Source: Cyprinodon diabolis
Lineage: Eukaryota > Chordata > Actinopteri > Cyprinodontiformes > Cyprinodontidae
Direction of reading: 5' to 3'
NCBI GenBank assembly: GCA_030533445.1
Contig: CM060075.1
Location: 34,713,196 to 34,777,195 of the forward strand
Length of the DNA stretch: 64,000 bases
Part shown: one piece after another, positions 47,430-59,526 of the stretch
Position numbering within the stretch: the stretch's first letter is position 1
Layout of the letters: each line of letters opens with the position of its first letter
Program-made: the position numbers and the translations under genes
The notes under the pieces: model-generated
Told to the model about the DNA's origin: nothing
The model's input: the letters and a program-made list of their open reading frames with translations, nothing else
Databases searched by the model: none

Positions 47430-47860
47430 TTACCACATTGCAATCAAAAACTTCAACTGTATTTTCTTATAGAGAAAAACACACATTTGATAGTAATAAT
47501 GCATTCCCTTACAGCGGAGGGAAAATGATGCCAAATAACAATTGTATTATTTAGAACCAAAAAGTGTTTTTAGGGTATTTCTCTACCATCTATGCATATT
47601 TAGAGAAATTTCAACCCATTCTTCCTTGCAAGTTACCTCAAGTTCAATTAAAATGTTTACAAAGTATTTACAAAAATCAGCTATCAGTTATTCCTAAATA
47701 ATCTGGAATAGATTGAGGTCAGACCTTTTACTAGGCCATTTGAACACATGAAGGGACTTTGGGAACCAATTCATTTAAGTTCTTGCTTATGGCTTAGAGC
47801 CATCCTGTTGGAAGGTAAACCTCTGTCACAGTTTATGCTCCAGGATTGGTCTGGATGGGT
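47430..47860 (-). mobile_element. Tc1/mariner-like element fragment
   Basis: 'agagaaatttcaacccattc', 'gattgaggtcagacctttta', 'taggccatttgaacacatg' and 'ccatcctgttggaaggtaaa' follow, in order, the antisense strand of the Tc1-like transposase gene common in fish, so the former coding strand is minus. It is heavily mutated and cut off on both sides; no inverted repeats remain. Confidence 0.65.
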
Positions 47861-48277
47861 GGATGGAATGGATAGACCAATTAGTTCAATTTGGTAGTAT
47901 CTTTTTCTAGCTTTTTCTCTGAGAGATCTTTATATGCTAGATGATGATGATGATGCCCATTTTTTTCGGTTGTTAAGACATACATCTATCTTAATATCTT
48001 ATATAAAGTTAAGTTATATAAAGTTAAAACAGTCCAGTGGAAAATTTCACCCACCAATGTTTGCTCTCGCATAGCTCATGAGACATATCTAAGTTTTTAA
48101 ACTTGGCCTACTTTTAGCTTTTATTTTGTCTCAAATGTTTCACGTAAAATTCACAAGGAGAAATAAGGTACCATGCAAAAATTGCAAAATACATTAAAAC
48201 CTATTCAACCATACACACAAATAAGTGTCTCATTAGTTTTGCAGAACCTTTCCATTGACTTCCATTAATTTCTACAG

Positions 48278-48481
48278 CCTAACTGTGACCCTTATCCTAA
48301 CCCTGACCATTACCCTAACCCTAAAACCTGACCTTTGCCCTGACCCTAAACCTGACCGGTTCCCTAAACCTAAGCCTGACCGGTACCCTAAACCTAACCC
48401 TGACCGTTGCCCTAACCCTAACCCTGACAGTTGCCCTGACCCTAAACCTAGCCCTGACCCTAACTCTAAACCTAACCCTAA
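48278..48481. repeat. Degenerate telomere-like array
   Basis: About 30 units of CCCTAA, CCCTGA and CCTAAA types, including perfect runs such as 'ccctaaccctaaccctga'. It resembles the vertebrate telomere unit on its C-rich strand but is scrambled, with insertions such as 'ccgttg' and 'ccggt'. The 99-codon frame of KPDR/NPNP type over it is a translation of the repeat, not a gene. Confidence 0.8.
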
Positions 48482-48860
48482 TTCTCCAAGCTGGCTTGGC
48501 TATGGATCTGAAAAGATACCAACAAACATGCGCCGGCCTGTGCAATGCCTTTGATCCTCTAACCAACTGCCCTAGTCGTTGGACTGGGTGGGGGGATCAT
48601 CGAGAGAGTGTCTAACGCCTAACCATTATGGGTTCATATCTAACCCTAACTCCAATCTAAAGTCAAGTCACACCTTAGTCCTAAACGTGACCCCAGACCC
48701 AAAATCAATTCCCTGCCTGGGGTCCAGGCATTGGGCCTCACAAAGAGCAGTCGGACCCCACAACTTGCCATTTTCCCTTAAAGGTCCCCACAATGTATTG
48801 AAAACAAGAGCACCCACTCAAATCCCCTGCCACTCACACACCATCATGGCAAGCCAAAAT
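48482..48860. repeat. Sequence linked to the telomere-like array in a dispersed repeat
   Basis: 'aaaggtccccacaatgtatt' together with 'attgacttccattaatttct' on the other side of the array recalls a common fish repeat that contains (CCTAA)n-like runs and ggtccccacaa. I cannot give its class. Confidence 0.4.
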
Positions 48861-48894
48861 GAATGCTCTATATAGTCAGAGGTCTATATATTCA

Positions 48895-49310
48895 ATAAAC
48901 AAATTATAGTATATTAAGTCAAGAGCCAACCTAATATTGTTGTGTATAGACCAATCCTTTATGAATCCTGATTAGGTTTCATGCACGATCTATTCCAAAT
49001 CATATTTCAGTCGATTTGAGAAGATAAGGGTGAATCATTTGTAATCTACGTTCAATAAAGTTATTGGCCTCAGATTATCGATATATCTTTTCTTTTCCTG
49101 ATTTTGAGTAATAATGTAATGAATCCTTGTTTTATATTTGGCATGAAATAATATTTTTCAATACATTCTTTTAAGGCTTTGAATAACAATTTGTTTAAGT
49201 ATCCCAAGATAAATTATAAAAATTGGAAGTCAAACCATATTAATCAGGTGATTTGCCTACTGACATTTGTTTTACAGAAACATCTAATTCTTCTTTATAT
49301 ATCTAAGAGT
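48895..49310 (-). pseudogene. L1-type reverse transcriptase fossil
   Basis: Minus-strand translation, over several frames, gives the ordered motifs of L1 ORF2 reverse transcriptase: a GKSP..YGL..NFY stretch (49,257-49,215), then LRPITLLNVDYK (about 49,075-49,040), then GFIKDWSIHNNIRLALDLI (about 48,970-48,910). In intact L1 these are the G.SPG.DGL..EFY, WRPI.LLN.DYK and GFIK.R....NIR motifs in the finger and palm. Stops and frameshifts break the frame, and the YADD region is missing. The TLLNVDYK form favours L1 over the Tx1 or L2 groups. Confidence 0.85.
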
Positions 49311-49364
49311 CTCATACTGTTTTGAATGTGGAGTCATTTCTAGGAATGTTGTGTTTAATGCTTT

Positions 49365-49670
49365 CCAAAGCTGTGATGAGAGTAGACTGAGTTCATAGAG
49401 CGAGCCCTCTGATATTCCTTTCTCAGGTCACAAAGAGACACTGAGAATGATGTTAGAGCTTGTTGTGATCTTGTCTTCACCATGAAAGGAGTGCTTGTGG
49501 AGAGCTCCTCCTTTGCTTTGTCAGAGCATGAACTAAAACTATGATGAGACTAGATTTAGTTCATGTTGAGAGCTCTCTGATTTCTCCGCCTGAGATCAGA
49601 AGAAGAAACAAATGTTGGGTAAGTCTCAGAATTATATTTGAGCTTTTTGAGATCTACTGTACCCTGGAAC
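49365..49670. repeat. Old tandem duplication, about 168-bp spacing
   Basis: 'gctgtgatgagagtagactg' near 49,371 and 'actatgatgagactagattt' near 49,538 begin two related units. Both continue with agttcat, gagc, ctctgat, a caga/gatc segment and end near 'gttgtgatc' or 'ttttgagatc'. The units have diverged widely, so the duplication is old. Confidence 0.55.
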
Positions 49671-49899
49671 TTGAGACTAAATCGAGCTTCAGTATATCTT
49701 ATTGTTCAAGTGGGAAAAAAAAAAAAAACACCTGAGAAATATACCCTACTCTCATTTTGGTGTCACTCATATCTCATCGTTGTCTAGGAGAAACACATGA
49801 AACATCTTAGAGATCAATCATTATTTAAGTTTTTTCTTTCCTCTGGGATTATAAAATATTTACAAATCAAAATAATTACTTTGAGTCACTTTTTGATAA

Positions 49900-50900
49900 A
49901 GCTTATAGTTAAGAGTGGCTCAGGTTATCCTGAGCTATCTGTATAGTTAAGCTGCTATAGGCTTAGACTGCAAGAGGACATCAGGACCCCTTTTTATCAC
50001 TGTGCTTCATTCTATATTCTCCCATCCTGTGGGATTTGTTAGTTCAATATCTAACGTTATACTCTCTTTACTTTTTCTCATCACACCTGTGGACCTGGTT
50101 AACAGTTACCTTTTGTGTCTCTGCTTCTTTCTATATGTCTACTTCTGTCTCCTCGAATCCCAGTTAGCTTCAAGCAGATAGCCGCTCAGACTGATCCTGG
50201 TCCTGCTGGAGCTTTCTTCATTAAGAAGATAGGTGGTTTGAGAGGGACGTGCAGGAAGCCATCTATGTTAAGAAAGAAAAACCAACTTTAAACAGAGCGG
50301 GTAGACTCAGATTTAAAAAATCTACAATTAAGCAATTGAGCTGATTCCTTCCCACTATCGTAGCAACCCCCACCCCCTTACAGGGGAACAGAACACCTCG
50401 CCTGTTTATCCAGGCCTACAATTCCCTTTAATTACCCTCCAGTTCAGAGAAAATACCGGTATCGGGTATTACAGGCTAATACCTGAAAGTAACCAAAGGG
50501 ACGGACCTGCTCATCAAGTTCAATTTGCATGTTTTCTAAGCCAAAACAAAACTTTGTTTTTTGGTCCACTCTATAATGCCTCGAACTCAACACTATTTCT
50601 GAGATTTTGAATTAAAAAAGCTTCCTGGATGGGAAGCGAAATGTCTTCAAATTTGGAAACAAATTCCAGTAGATTGTTTTTTAACTTTTTTGTAATGAGC
50701 TTTCGTCCTGTTCTTCCTGGAGTGTTTTCTTCACCACTTTCACTACAAGATTGCAAGGTGTGAGGGATTGCTTTTGAGTCAATGAGTCGATGCAATTAGC
50801 TGGTTTTTCTCAGATAGAAAACTTTGAACCAATCTGACTGTATGATCTGGTTGAAATGGCTCTGTAAAATACCTTGACATGACATGTGTTGTGATTTGGT
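49900..50900 (+). repeat. Family C dispersed repeat, long copy, interrupted
   Basis: The left part (about 49,940-50,260) shows 'tgcaagaggacatcagg', 'cccagttagcttcaagcag' and 'actgatcctggtcctgctgg', which fit, in reverse, the 213-755 copy. The right part (50,750-50,900) has 'gtgagggattgcttttgagt' and 'ctgactgtatgatctggttg'. Between them about 480 bases do not match other copies and may be an insertion. The repeat breaks off at 50,900, where a hAT-like end begins. Confidence 0.65.
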
Positions 50901-51785
50901 CAATGGCGTAACTATCGGTAAGCAGAGACTGCAATTGCTCTGAGGACCCCGACCTCTTAGGGGCCCCGTCACTGACACCTGGTTGGCCCCCTATGCAATT
51001 GTGGACTAGGACGTCTCTTAAACCCACCTGATACTAGGTTGACTGACTCAACGTTATTTATACCCCAACACATGGCAGATTTCAACAGGATGGTGAGCTG
51101 TTTAAACATGACACCAATAGCAAAGCAGACAGTGGTACTTTTAATTTCTATGTTAATAACTGTGCATAGTTCATTAGACGGTTGGCAATAAATACACTCA
51201 TATAATATGTTTCAAACCGCAATAAAGATCTTAAAAGAACGATGTATTTGAGTATTTTATTTTTTACAGTACGGCTTGAAATTATGGGTAATCCAGAGCG
51301 TAGATTAAAACCATAACCGTCATGTACAATGTGTTAGAGACGATGGATACCAAAATGAGGTACTTAAGCAGATTCCAGAAAAGAAAAAAAAAGGAAAGAA
51401 GAGTTGCTGGAAGAATGGAAAACACTTCCCAAAATAAACATATTCTTCCAAAGAACCAAAGAAGGAGAGGCGGACATTGCTGCTGCTACAGTGAGTAAAG
51501 ATTGCAACCAGGAGATGACTGGAGAGAGTGTGGGTGAGGAGGGGAGCTGTAAAACTTAAGGTAGCCCGATTAGACTCAGTTTACAGCAGAATATACTAAA
51601 GTATATTCATGTCTAGTAAAGGTGAAAAATGATGAAATGATGAAGTGTGTATGTATGGGGCACATTTCGTGTCGGTTGTCTACGACGGCGGTGGGGAGGC
51701 GGGTAGGTGTGGGGTGCTGTACTTCATATGGGGCTCACCCAGATAATGTTGCTCACAGGCCTATTGTTGTGTCATTATGGCATTG
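50901..51785 (+). mobile_element. hAT-like element remnant, internally deleted
   Basis: The left end CAATGGCGTAACTATCGG is typical of a fish hAT group with cagtggcgtaacta ends. The right end, inverted, reads CAATGCCATAATGA and matches the left at about 10 of 14 bases. Near each end lie 'aggggccccgtc' and 'atggggctcaccc' blocks common in this group. No clear 8-bp duplication is visible. Confidence 0.5.
51355..51559 (+). pseudogene. N-terminal fragment of a hAT transposase
   Basis: The first frame gives KMRYLSRFQKRKKK; after a one- or two-base slip in an A-run the next frame continues RKEELLEEWKTLPKINIFF and stays open to a stop at 51,557-51,559. The pattern SG.QKRKKR.E...LL..LPKI..FF is the known start of fish ZMYM/hAT-type transposases. 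The zinc finger and catalytic parts are absent. Confidence 0.5.
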
Positions 51786-54700
51786 GTGCATTATAGATAA
51801 ACTTAATTGAATTCAATCCTACTTTGATTACATTTAGTAAGAACTCAAATCCAATGTAATGCATTTTTGAAACCAGATCAGTAAAGCCTCACTATGACAT
51901 GCAATCCCAACCTCAATGGGAAATGGCCTCAGCTGTCCTTGCCATCTCATGCCCTTCACTGCCCAATCATGCCCAGCCAAGCCTCACACCCAGCAGTTCC
52001 CCTTCTCCTACTCCTCCCGGGGGGGATTCTGCTGATGGGGAGGCCAGCTAATATCTGCTTATCTTGCTCCCACACCACACTCTGACATTCCGACTGTGGT
52101 TAATGGTGGGCTAGAAAGTGTTGAGTCAGGACAAATTGGAGCCAAGGTGGGGGAGGAGGAGGTGTGTCACTTGTCATGAAATAGTAGCATTTTTCCCTGG
52201 GCTCTTGGCCAGTTTACATCAACATCTTCCCAAGTGCAAATATTGGAAAGTCCAGACTATGGTTATTATTGTAACACTGTTTGGGGTTATAATATCAAAC
52301 ACTATTAACTTTGTGCAGCTATAGCACTCTCCATAACAAGCACAATGATTTTATGTATACATTAATTAAGAGCCCATTTCATTTAGCCCTATGCAAAATG
52401 TCTGCACAAATGTAACATTATGCTGTTTATCATGGGCCACAGCAAAACTCACAATGCAAACGCAGTATGTGACACCTTTATCCTTTCAAAACGGCATTTG
52501 GTTAGTTCAAGTTTTTTTCTGAGTACGTTGGGTTTAAAAACTGGAGTATTTAAGGACTTCTTAACCTGTGAAACCAAACCTCCACCCACCAACCACTCCA
52601 CCTTTCCTCGACTGCTTCTCCAAACCTGCCCGCTGTGGCCAAGGGCTACTGCATCAGTCGTTATCATCGTCTCAAGAGAAAGAAAACTGCCTAATTAATC
52701 GGGCCCATCTTGACTCCCAGCCTCCCTGACCCTGTCTCTTCCACCACTTATAGGCTGACAGGTTTTGCTGTGAAGTGGAGACTAAGAGGTAGAAGCATGT
52801 GTCTGTTTTTAGCATCTTTGCAAGAATGCACCTCTTCTGCTGCATGCAAATAAGATTTTATGAAGCATTGTACTCCTTTTTGGTGCATCTGGCAAATAAG
52901 TGTGGCTTCTCGCTGCATGTTTTCCCGACCCCTCCGGGGCCTCTTAGCACCTCTCTTGCCAGAGCAAAAAACCAGAGAGCTTCCCTCAGTAGCTAAATGA
53001 AGAGACCAGCAAAGTAACTTGCATTTGGATGACCCAATATCCATCTCTACAAGTGCATGCAAATTAAATCTTTGGCTAAAACAACCAAATATTCAGAATT
53101 TTTTTTCATTTATTGACTCATTGAGCCTCATTCAACTACATTTTTGTATTCTTGTTGTAAACTTTTCGTACTTTTCTGTCACTTCACTTTACGAACATGA
53201 CATGTAAGATTCAACAAACATTCTTAACTTCTATAAAATGTTTTCGTAAACTTGATGAACTCCATCTCTAAGAAACAGAAAGCTGTATAATAACCACCCC
53301 GCATGTTCCCACGTCTCTGTGAACACGCAGGTGTTCTTTCATAGAAATGGCACTGAAGATGAAGAAGAAAATCTTTAAAGGTTTTTGAATCGAGGTCTGC
53401 TGACTGAAAACTGAGCACAATAATCAAAGGCTCTGTAAAAAGCCAAACAGTGAGAAATAAATAACAAGGGCTGTACACGCCGTGGTTACACTGTTACAGA
53501 AGTAAAAAAAGGTATAAAAACAATATAAAAATCATTTGATTCAAAAACATTCAATAAAAACTACTGATGGGGGCAAGAGGTGCTACATATTATGTAAATG
53601 CTTATTATAAGTTAGAGATTAACCAACACGACAACATTCTGCTAAATATCCTTTTAATACACAGACACACCTGTGCTGTATTTCTCCAAATCACTTCTTC
53701 TACCCTTCTATGCACTCGCCATCTCTCCCGCATGTATAAGCATTATATAAAATGTTGACTGTAAAACTATAATTTAACAAAGTCAGACAGACCCAAACAC
53801 AAATATTCCGCATCTAGTGTAAAATAAAAGCCAAGAAACTACGATGAAATCAATGCAAGTCTCACCGTTAGAGGATTTCTTAAGAACTTTCCATACATTT
53901 TCTGTTCCAGATGTTATTTCGATAGTAGCTTGATCTCTGACTGACCTTTCTTTTGACTGAATGACAAAAAAATTAAAGCAACTTCCCCTGGATACCGACA
54001 TCCCAGCTGCAGGTGTAGTGACTGATACCTGTAGCTTTGTCATCAGTGAACTAAAATGTAATTTATAATTGCATAAAATATAAAGATGTAGCCAAATAAA
54101 ATGGACAATTGCGGTAGTTTTTTTTTTAGTGAACAACTAAGCTTGGTTAACAGCTGACTGACTGCCCAAGAGGTCAAGTCTGAAATCTGAAATCAGAAAA
54201 AAACATTGAAAGCGACATATTCTCTTAAAAATCTTTCATAAGATAGCTTTAAGAACACATTTTTTTTTATGAATGGTTCTTGCATGAGGCACATTCTAAT
54301 TTCGGAGATCTAAATATAGAAGCAATCAGGTTTAATTCTGCATATTAAAAAGTTGGAACAGCTTCTATCAAATCAGTTCAGGGAAAGAAGGGCAATTCAG
54401 CGGAAACCTTTCAGTTGTTGAAGCGAAGTGACACCTAGTGTTTGTCTACCAAAGTTTGATTTTAGCCAATCACAATTACAAATGATAAAGCAGCAGAAAC
54501 CATCCAAACACTCTTGTTCTTCCACATAGAAAGATAAAGTCGTGGACTCTGAGGAAACACGTATGTCCTCCTGCGCTGCCATGTTTATTTGGGTTTGGCA
54601 GTGGGTTTGGCTTTTCGTAAAAGCTACATGGTCCTTCCTAAACCACAATACTGCAACACGACTGATGGGCAATTTGGGTCAGAACTGGATGATTTAAATT

Positions 54701-54810
54701 TATAAAGGAGTGTCCAGATTAATCTAAAATGACTTCATTTATGTCTGCCGTATCCTTGGCTGGTCCCCTACAATTCCTTTTTAAACAATAATCTTTGTAC
54801 TAATTTTTTC
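51786..54810. other. Unique-looking sequence
   Basis: No gene, RNA or transposon recognised. Frames of 92 to 117 codons near 52.4-53.0 and 53.8-54.1 kb show no known domain. Confidence 0.4.
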
Positions 54811-55090
54811 TGTCATGATTTCTGGACATTAAGATCTAAAAAGAAAGCATGATTTCCTGGTCAGACCCTGCAATTTGGTGAAAGTTGAGTCAAAGTAAAA
54901 AATATGCAAGAGGGGGTCACTCCAGTGGCTGGAAGTTGGAGGGGATATTTCTGTGAGATGCAGGGAAGTGGGCAGCCATTCGGCTGGGAAGGGCCATTTT
55001 GAATGGCTGCTACTGTACATAAACGATAGAGATTGCCAAAGTAAGAACGTTTTTTACTACTGCTGAAGAGAGTAGTAGCCATCTTCAATG
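54811..55090 (-). repeat. Family R repeat, inverted copy
   Basis: Begins TGTCATGATT on the plus strand and contains 'gactccattttg'-like and 'gccattttgaatggctgct' segments that are the reverse of the 29,640-29,935 copy. It extends a little further beyond the shared core than that copy. Possibly a worn solo LTR. Confidence 0.6.
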
Positions 55091-56534
55091 TGGAAGTGGG
55101 GTACGGTTGTCTTCCCCAACTAGCAAACTCATAATTCTTACTTTTAGGGGTGTTCCAGTCAAAATTCAGACTAGGGGGTTAGAAATGTAGCTTCTAAGAA
55201 AATCTTGAACGCACCTTTTGTATGCTATCAACAGCAGTATTTACAGGAAGAGGGTTAAAAACAACATTTTTAGATAGCTGGGCATCCAAAGACATTAGGG
55301 TGTAGTTTGACTGATCTAGTGCGAAAACAGGCTATTTTTTTGTTTGTTTTTTATTTAAAACATCATAAAAAAGTACCTGGCCCACTTTTGTGGATCATAC
55401 ATAGAGTCAACATATTGTGACTATGGTAACAGCCTAAAATGTACATATAAGCTACATGTAGAAGGAATTTCATGAAGGAATTCCAATATTTTTAAGCAGT
55501 AATTCTTTGAGTGACTGTAAACTGGAAAAAAAGGTGTGCTGGAGAAAAAACAACTTTTTTCCTCCAGCAGAAAGTTGTGTTGTCCTAACTTATGCGATCC
55601 CTTCTTTACATGACACACTGCAGTATCTTCTGTCCAACTGTGAGCCAGCTCATTAAACTGCTATAGCACCTCTGGACTTGACAGCAGGCAAAAGCAGTAG
55701 GAGCTACCTGCCGTTTCACCACACTGACATCAGAATGCTCCTTTCTGCAGCAACTCTCCACAAAATCATTATAAAACACAGCAGTGCGGTGCACGGAGGA
55801 AAAAAAAAAGAAGTTAATATTCCACTTTAACATATCAGGGAAAAACTCTGGTTCTGAAACTATATGTTCAGTCAACAATTGATTTCTTAGTCTTAACGTT
55901 GGAGGGTTGGTTTAACCTTTATAATTAAATATATTTAACAAGCACCAAGCATAATTAAAAGATGATAGAAGATGATGAAACTCAAAAGGCCTTAAAACAA
56001 AATAATCTTTCATTTCAGAACCATCTCACAAAATCCTATATTAATATATAAACATTTATCTAGTGGGTAAACAATATACTCTCCTTTGAGTGTAGATCCC
56101 ATTTCTGTATAGTCCAGATCTTGGACAATAACCAGATTTGTGGTCTTTAGACAAATATTTTTTACTAGTTTGGCATATAACAAAGAATGAATGCACGGCA
56201 AAGCAATTCATAGTACAGTACAGTGCATGATATATAATGCTGTGGGCAGAGACTCCTGTTAAATTGAAGGGTAGCATACACTTTATAGAAAAACCAAACT
56301 GTTGTAAAGAAATCTAATTAACTTTAGCAGTATTTTTATTATTCATCAGGATAATAATCGAATATGTATAACAAAATCAACACAGAAATGGTAATGTAGA
56401 TACATAATAGATAATAAACTATGACACTAAACTATGACAATCACAACCCCAGAGCTAAATCAACTACAAGATCAACAAACTTAGCATAGGAGCATAAGAG
56501 ATGACCAAGGATTAATAATAATATTCTAAAGCCA
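55091..56534. other. Unclassified sequence
   Basis: No feature recognised. Confidence 0.4.
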
Positions 56535-56735
56535 AGATGTCAAAACTCAATTTTCAAGGATTAGTTTGCTACATGCTTTTAATGTTCCCCTAGTTGCCCT
56601 ACATAACTGATTCAAACTGATTGGTCATTAGCAATATCCTGCACACCTCAATATGCTGAGAGAAAGATGGGTATTTGAAATGATTTGTGGCGGAGCAGGA
56701 ACACATCTAAATCTTAAAGAATATTAGACCTAAAA
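56535..56735. mobile_element. MITE-like dispersed repeat, worn
   Basis: 'aagatgtcaaaactcaattt', 'actgattcaaactgattggt' and 'ggagcaggaacacatctaaa' follow, with changes, a common fish palindromic repeat (gtcaaactc.., attcaaatgaatgg.., ggagcagggaaacatctaaa). The inverted match between its two ends is still partly visible. Confidence 0.5.
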
Positions 56736-56859
56736 AATACAGAGGTACTGTATACATTGACTGAATGTTTCATTTACTTTACAGTGTAACTATAGTCAAA
56801 TGAAATTACAAGAAGAGATTGGCATTACAAAACGGGGTAAAAAGGAAAGAAGTAAATGC

Positions 56860-57620
56860 CACTAAATGGTATTAAAAGCCTGTTTAAAAACATAATTCTT
56901 AAGCCTAGACTTAAAAGTGCCCTGGTCATAGGTGAGGTGAAGATCTAGTGGAAGATTATTCTAAAGGCGGGACGTCTGGTCACCCCAGTGTTTTAGTCCA
57001 GATCTTGAAACATTCTAACAAAACAGATAATCAAATAAATCATCTCTTCTCCCATGTGCAGGAGGATTTAAAATCTCAGCTAGGTAAGGCTTCCTGTTCT
57101 AAAAGGAAGGAAAAGCAAAACTAGATAAAACAGAGAAGATGTGCTTATGTCTGGTGTCAGTTAACAGAAGGGCACCTGCTTTCTCAGTTGTATTTATGAA
57201 GACTGTGAGACATCAATTTACAGTAGATCCCATTGCAATAATTCAGTCTTGCACTGCTGAATGCATGCATGACCTTTCCTAAGTCACTGCAATTTTAGAA
57301 AGATTTAATTTAATCAAACATACATAGAAAACATATACTGGCTTTTTTTTAAACGTAATTTCTTTGTCAAATTTAAACTGCTGGTATAAGTCTATTCCCA
57401 GATTTCAGGGATTGTTATTTAAGCACTGATGTCAGGTGTGGCAGTATTACAGAATACAATTAATTTGGGCTTTTGAAGATTTCAAATGAGAAAGTTGAAC
57501 AGCTGTTATGCATTCTGATATTAAGATAGCATGCAAGAACATTTGTAGGTCATCTGCATAACTGCACAAGCTCAGTTTATGCATATAACCTCCCCTAATG
57601 GCAGCAAATAGAGAGAAAAT
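56860..57620 (+). repeat. Dispersed teleost repeat, unclassified
   Basis: 'attaaaagcctgtttaaaa', 'aattcttaagcctagactta', 'caataattcagtcttgcact' and 'aggtcatctgcataactgca' follow the order of a long, widely copied fish repeat that I recognise but cannot classify. Coding capacity is absent. Confidence 0.5.
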
Positions 57621-58333
57621 ACATCTCCTTCCAAAAGCATTGATAAGTCTTCCTAAAACGTCCTAAAAACATTTACTCCACCAGGTATAGTTCACTGCAA
57701 CAAGACAGTTCGTCTTTGATTTTTCCCTATTTAGCTGTTCTTTATTCTCTTGTGTGCAATGAATGACAAAAATATGAACTGCCTAATATGATTCAGTTGA
57801 AAGTGATGATTTGAGACAAATTAAACGGAGCATTTTTTAGCATAGCAGAAGAGGAGGAGGGGGAATCTCTGCTGGCAGACACCAAGCTAGATGTTGACAC
57901 TGCATAGCCATGTTCCAGCCACTATCTGCACTAATGTACATGTAGAAAGTAGCATATGTGACATGATCTGTTTATTTATGGTATTTATCTGTTTATCATA
58001 CTGCATCCAATAACCTCCAAAAATGTAGCGATGTAGGTATGATTAATACCCTGACACAAGAGAAGTGCAAGATTAAATGGAAAACTGTCAAATGTTGATG
58101 TAATATGGTTTTAAACAGTTGAGATTATGCACAGGAAAGGAAATGCAAAAAAAAAACTGCATTTTACAAAAAACATGCACAGTTTTAAAAGTTGGATGAA
58201 AAGAGATTTATATCCATTTGCATTTTAATATTGTGGCTCTGAATAATGGGTCACGGGTCTATGCAAGAATCTAAACCCTAGAAAACTAAATTTACTAAAT
58301 AGCTACATACAAACAGGTTCCGACATTTAACAT
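57621..58333. other. Unclassified AT-rich sequence
   Basis: Nothing recognised. Confidence 0.4.
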
Positions 58334-58336
58334 TAT

Positions 58337-59523
58337 GGGCCGGATTTATCAAGATCCAATTTTGCGTGCAGTAATTTGCGCTCGCAATCTGGAATTTTGC
58401 GCAAGGGGCTGAACCATGATTTGCGGGGGATTTAACAAGAGTGATTGCGTAACTGGTGGCAGGTGCAAAACTGTTGGAGACGCCCTATTTAAATGATGGT
58501 TTTGCGCGTGTTGTGGTTTGCGGCAAAGTAGTTTGTAGTTTGTACAAACTAGTGCATTAAGAAATTTAAATCTTATATATATATACTGTATATATATATA
58601 TAACTTTGGCAACCTTTATTCCCTAAGGTAGTATGTAGCTAAATTTCTACTTCAATGCAGTAAAAAAACAAACAAAAAAAATCAGGTGTTTTGTATTGGC
58701 CTGCATAAAAATGCACATACCAAATGGCTCACAAGAAGTAACTGTGGATGAGATTACTGCGCGTACGCATCCCCGCAGCATTGGCATGTTGCTCCACAGG
58801 CGCCGAGGTTGGGGTTCTCCGGTAGGGCGTCAGGGCGACATGGCATTTAGAACATCGGACAGCACTTCTAAAAACGAGATTGGGAGATCCCAGCTCTCGC
58901 TGCAACCGTACGCTGGAATGACCCAGATGCAAAAAAGTGCAATCTTGCAAGGAGTTTTGTGATATCTGGTATTGCGTGGGTCCTCCTTGTGGCTGGCTCC
59001 AAATCCATTCTGAGTTCCCACAACAGCTCCAAAATGGCAATGCTGGATAAACGATATGTTTTGATGATCGTTTCCTCGTTCATTCCAAAAATATTCACAC
59101 GGAGTGAAAAAATGCGTTCTCTGCGTCTCCTTGCTTCATTTCTATGTCTCCTTCTTGCGACAATAACCGCTGCCATGTGTGCGCAATTACGCATACAGAC
59201 CATTTGCACCTTCTTTTGAAACGTGTTAAATATAGTCAGATACCGTTAGCAAAATTGCTTTCAGGTTTGATAAATCACTTTGCGAGTGCTAAATTAATAT
59301 ATTTACACGTTCTCCTCCCACAAGACGCACTTTTGCGTGTAAACGCCCCATATTGCATATTCAATGCAGAAAAAGTACTAAATGGATAAGAGGCGCTATT
59401 TAGCACGTTTTAAAGACCAAATCCTTTTAGCACGCGGTTGATAGATCAGTTTGTACATTTTTTAGCGTGCGCAGTGAAATAGCTCACATTTTTATACACC
59501 CAAACCTTTGATAGATCCAGCCC
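58337..59523 (-). mobile_element. PIF/Harbinger-like DNA transposon, internally deleted (copy 2), TSD tat
   Basis: Plus-strand left end GGGCCGGATTTATCAAG; right end, inverted, GGGCTGGATCTATCAAAGG. A 3-bp duplication tat flanks it (58,334-58,336; 59,524-59,526). It is the inverted counterpart of 24,267-25,497 and matches it nearly end to end, including the noncoding half. 1,187 bp. Confidence 0.88.
58868..59209 (-). pseudogene. Harbinger transposase N-terminal fragment, frameshifted
   Basis: 113 codons with the same R-rich start, the IIKTYRLSSIAILELL helix and the KLLARLHFFASG segment as copy 1. This copy keeps the SFQRTVAARAG helix that copy 1 has lost. A single-base loss right after ISQSRF puts the rest (EVLSDVL..) out of frame, giving a stop. 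The DDE domain is absent. Confidence 0.75.
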
Positions 59524-59526
59524 TAT

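Noticed and set aside
48255..48554. 99-codon frame with KPDR/NPNP repeats, looking like a repetitive protein
   Set aside because: It is the translation of the degenerate CCCTAA/CCCTGA array; the opposite strand is open as well.
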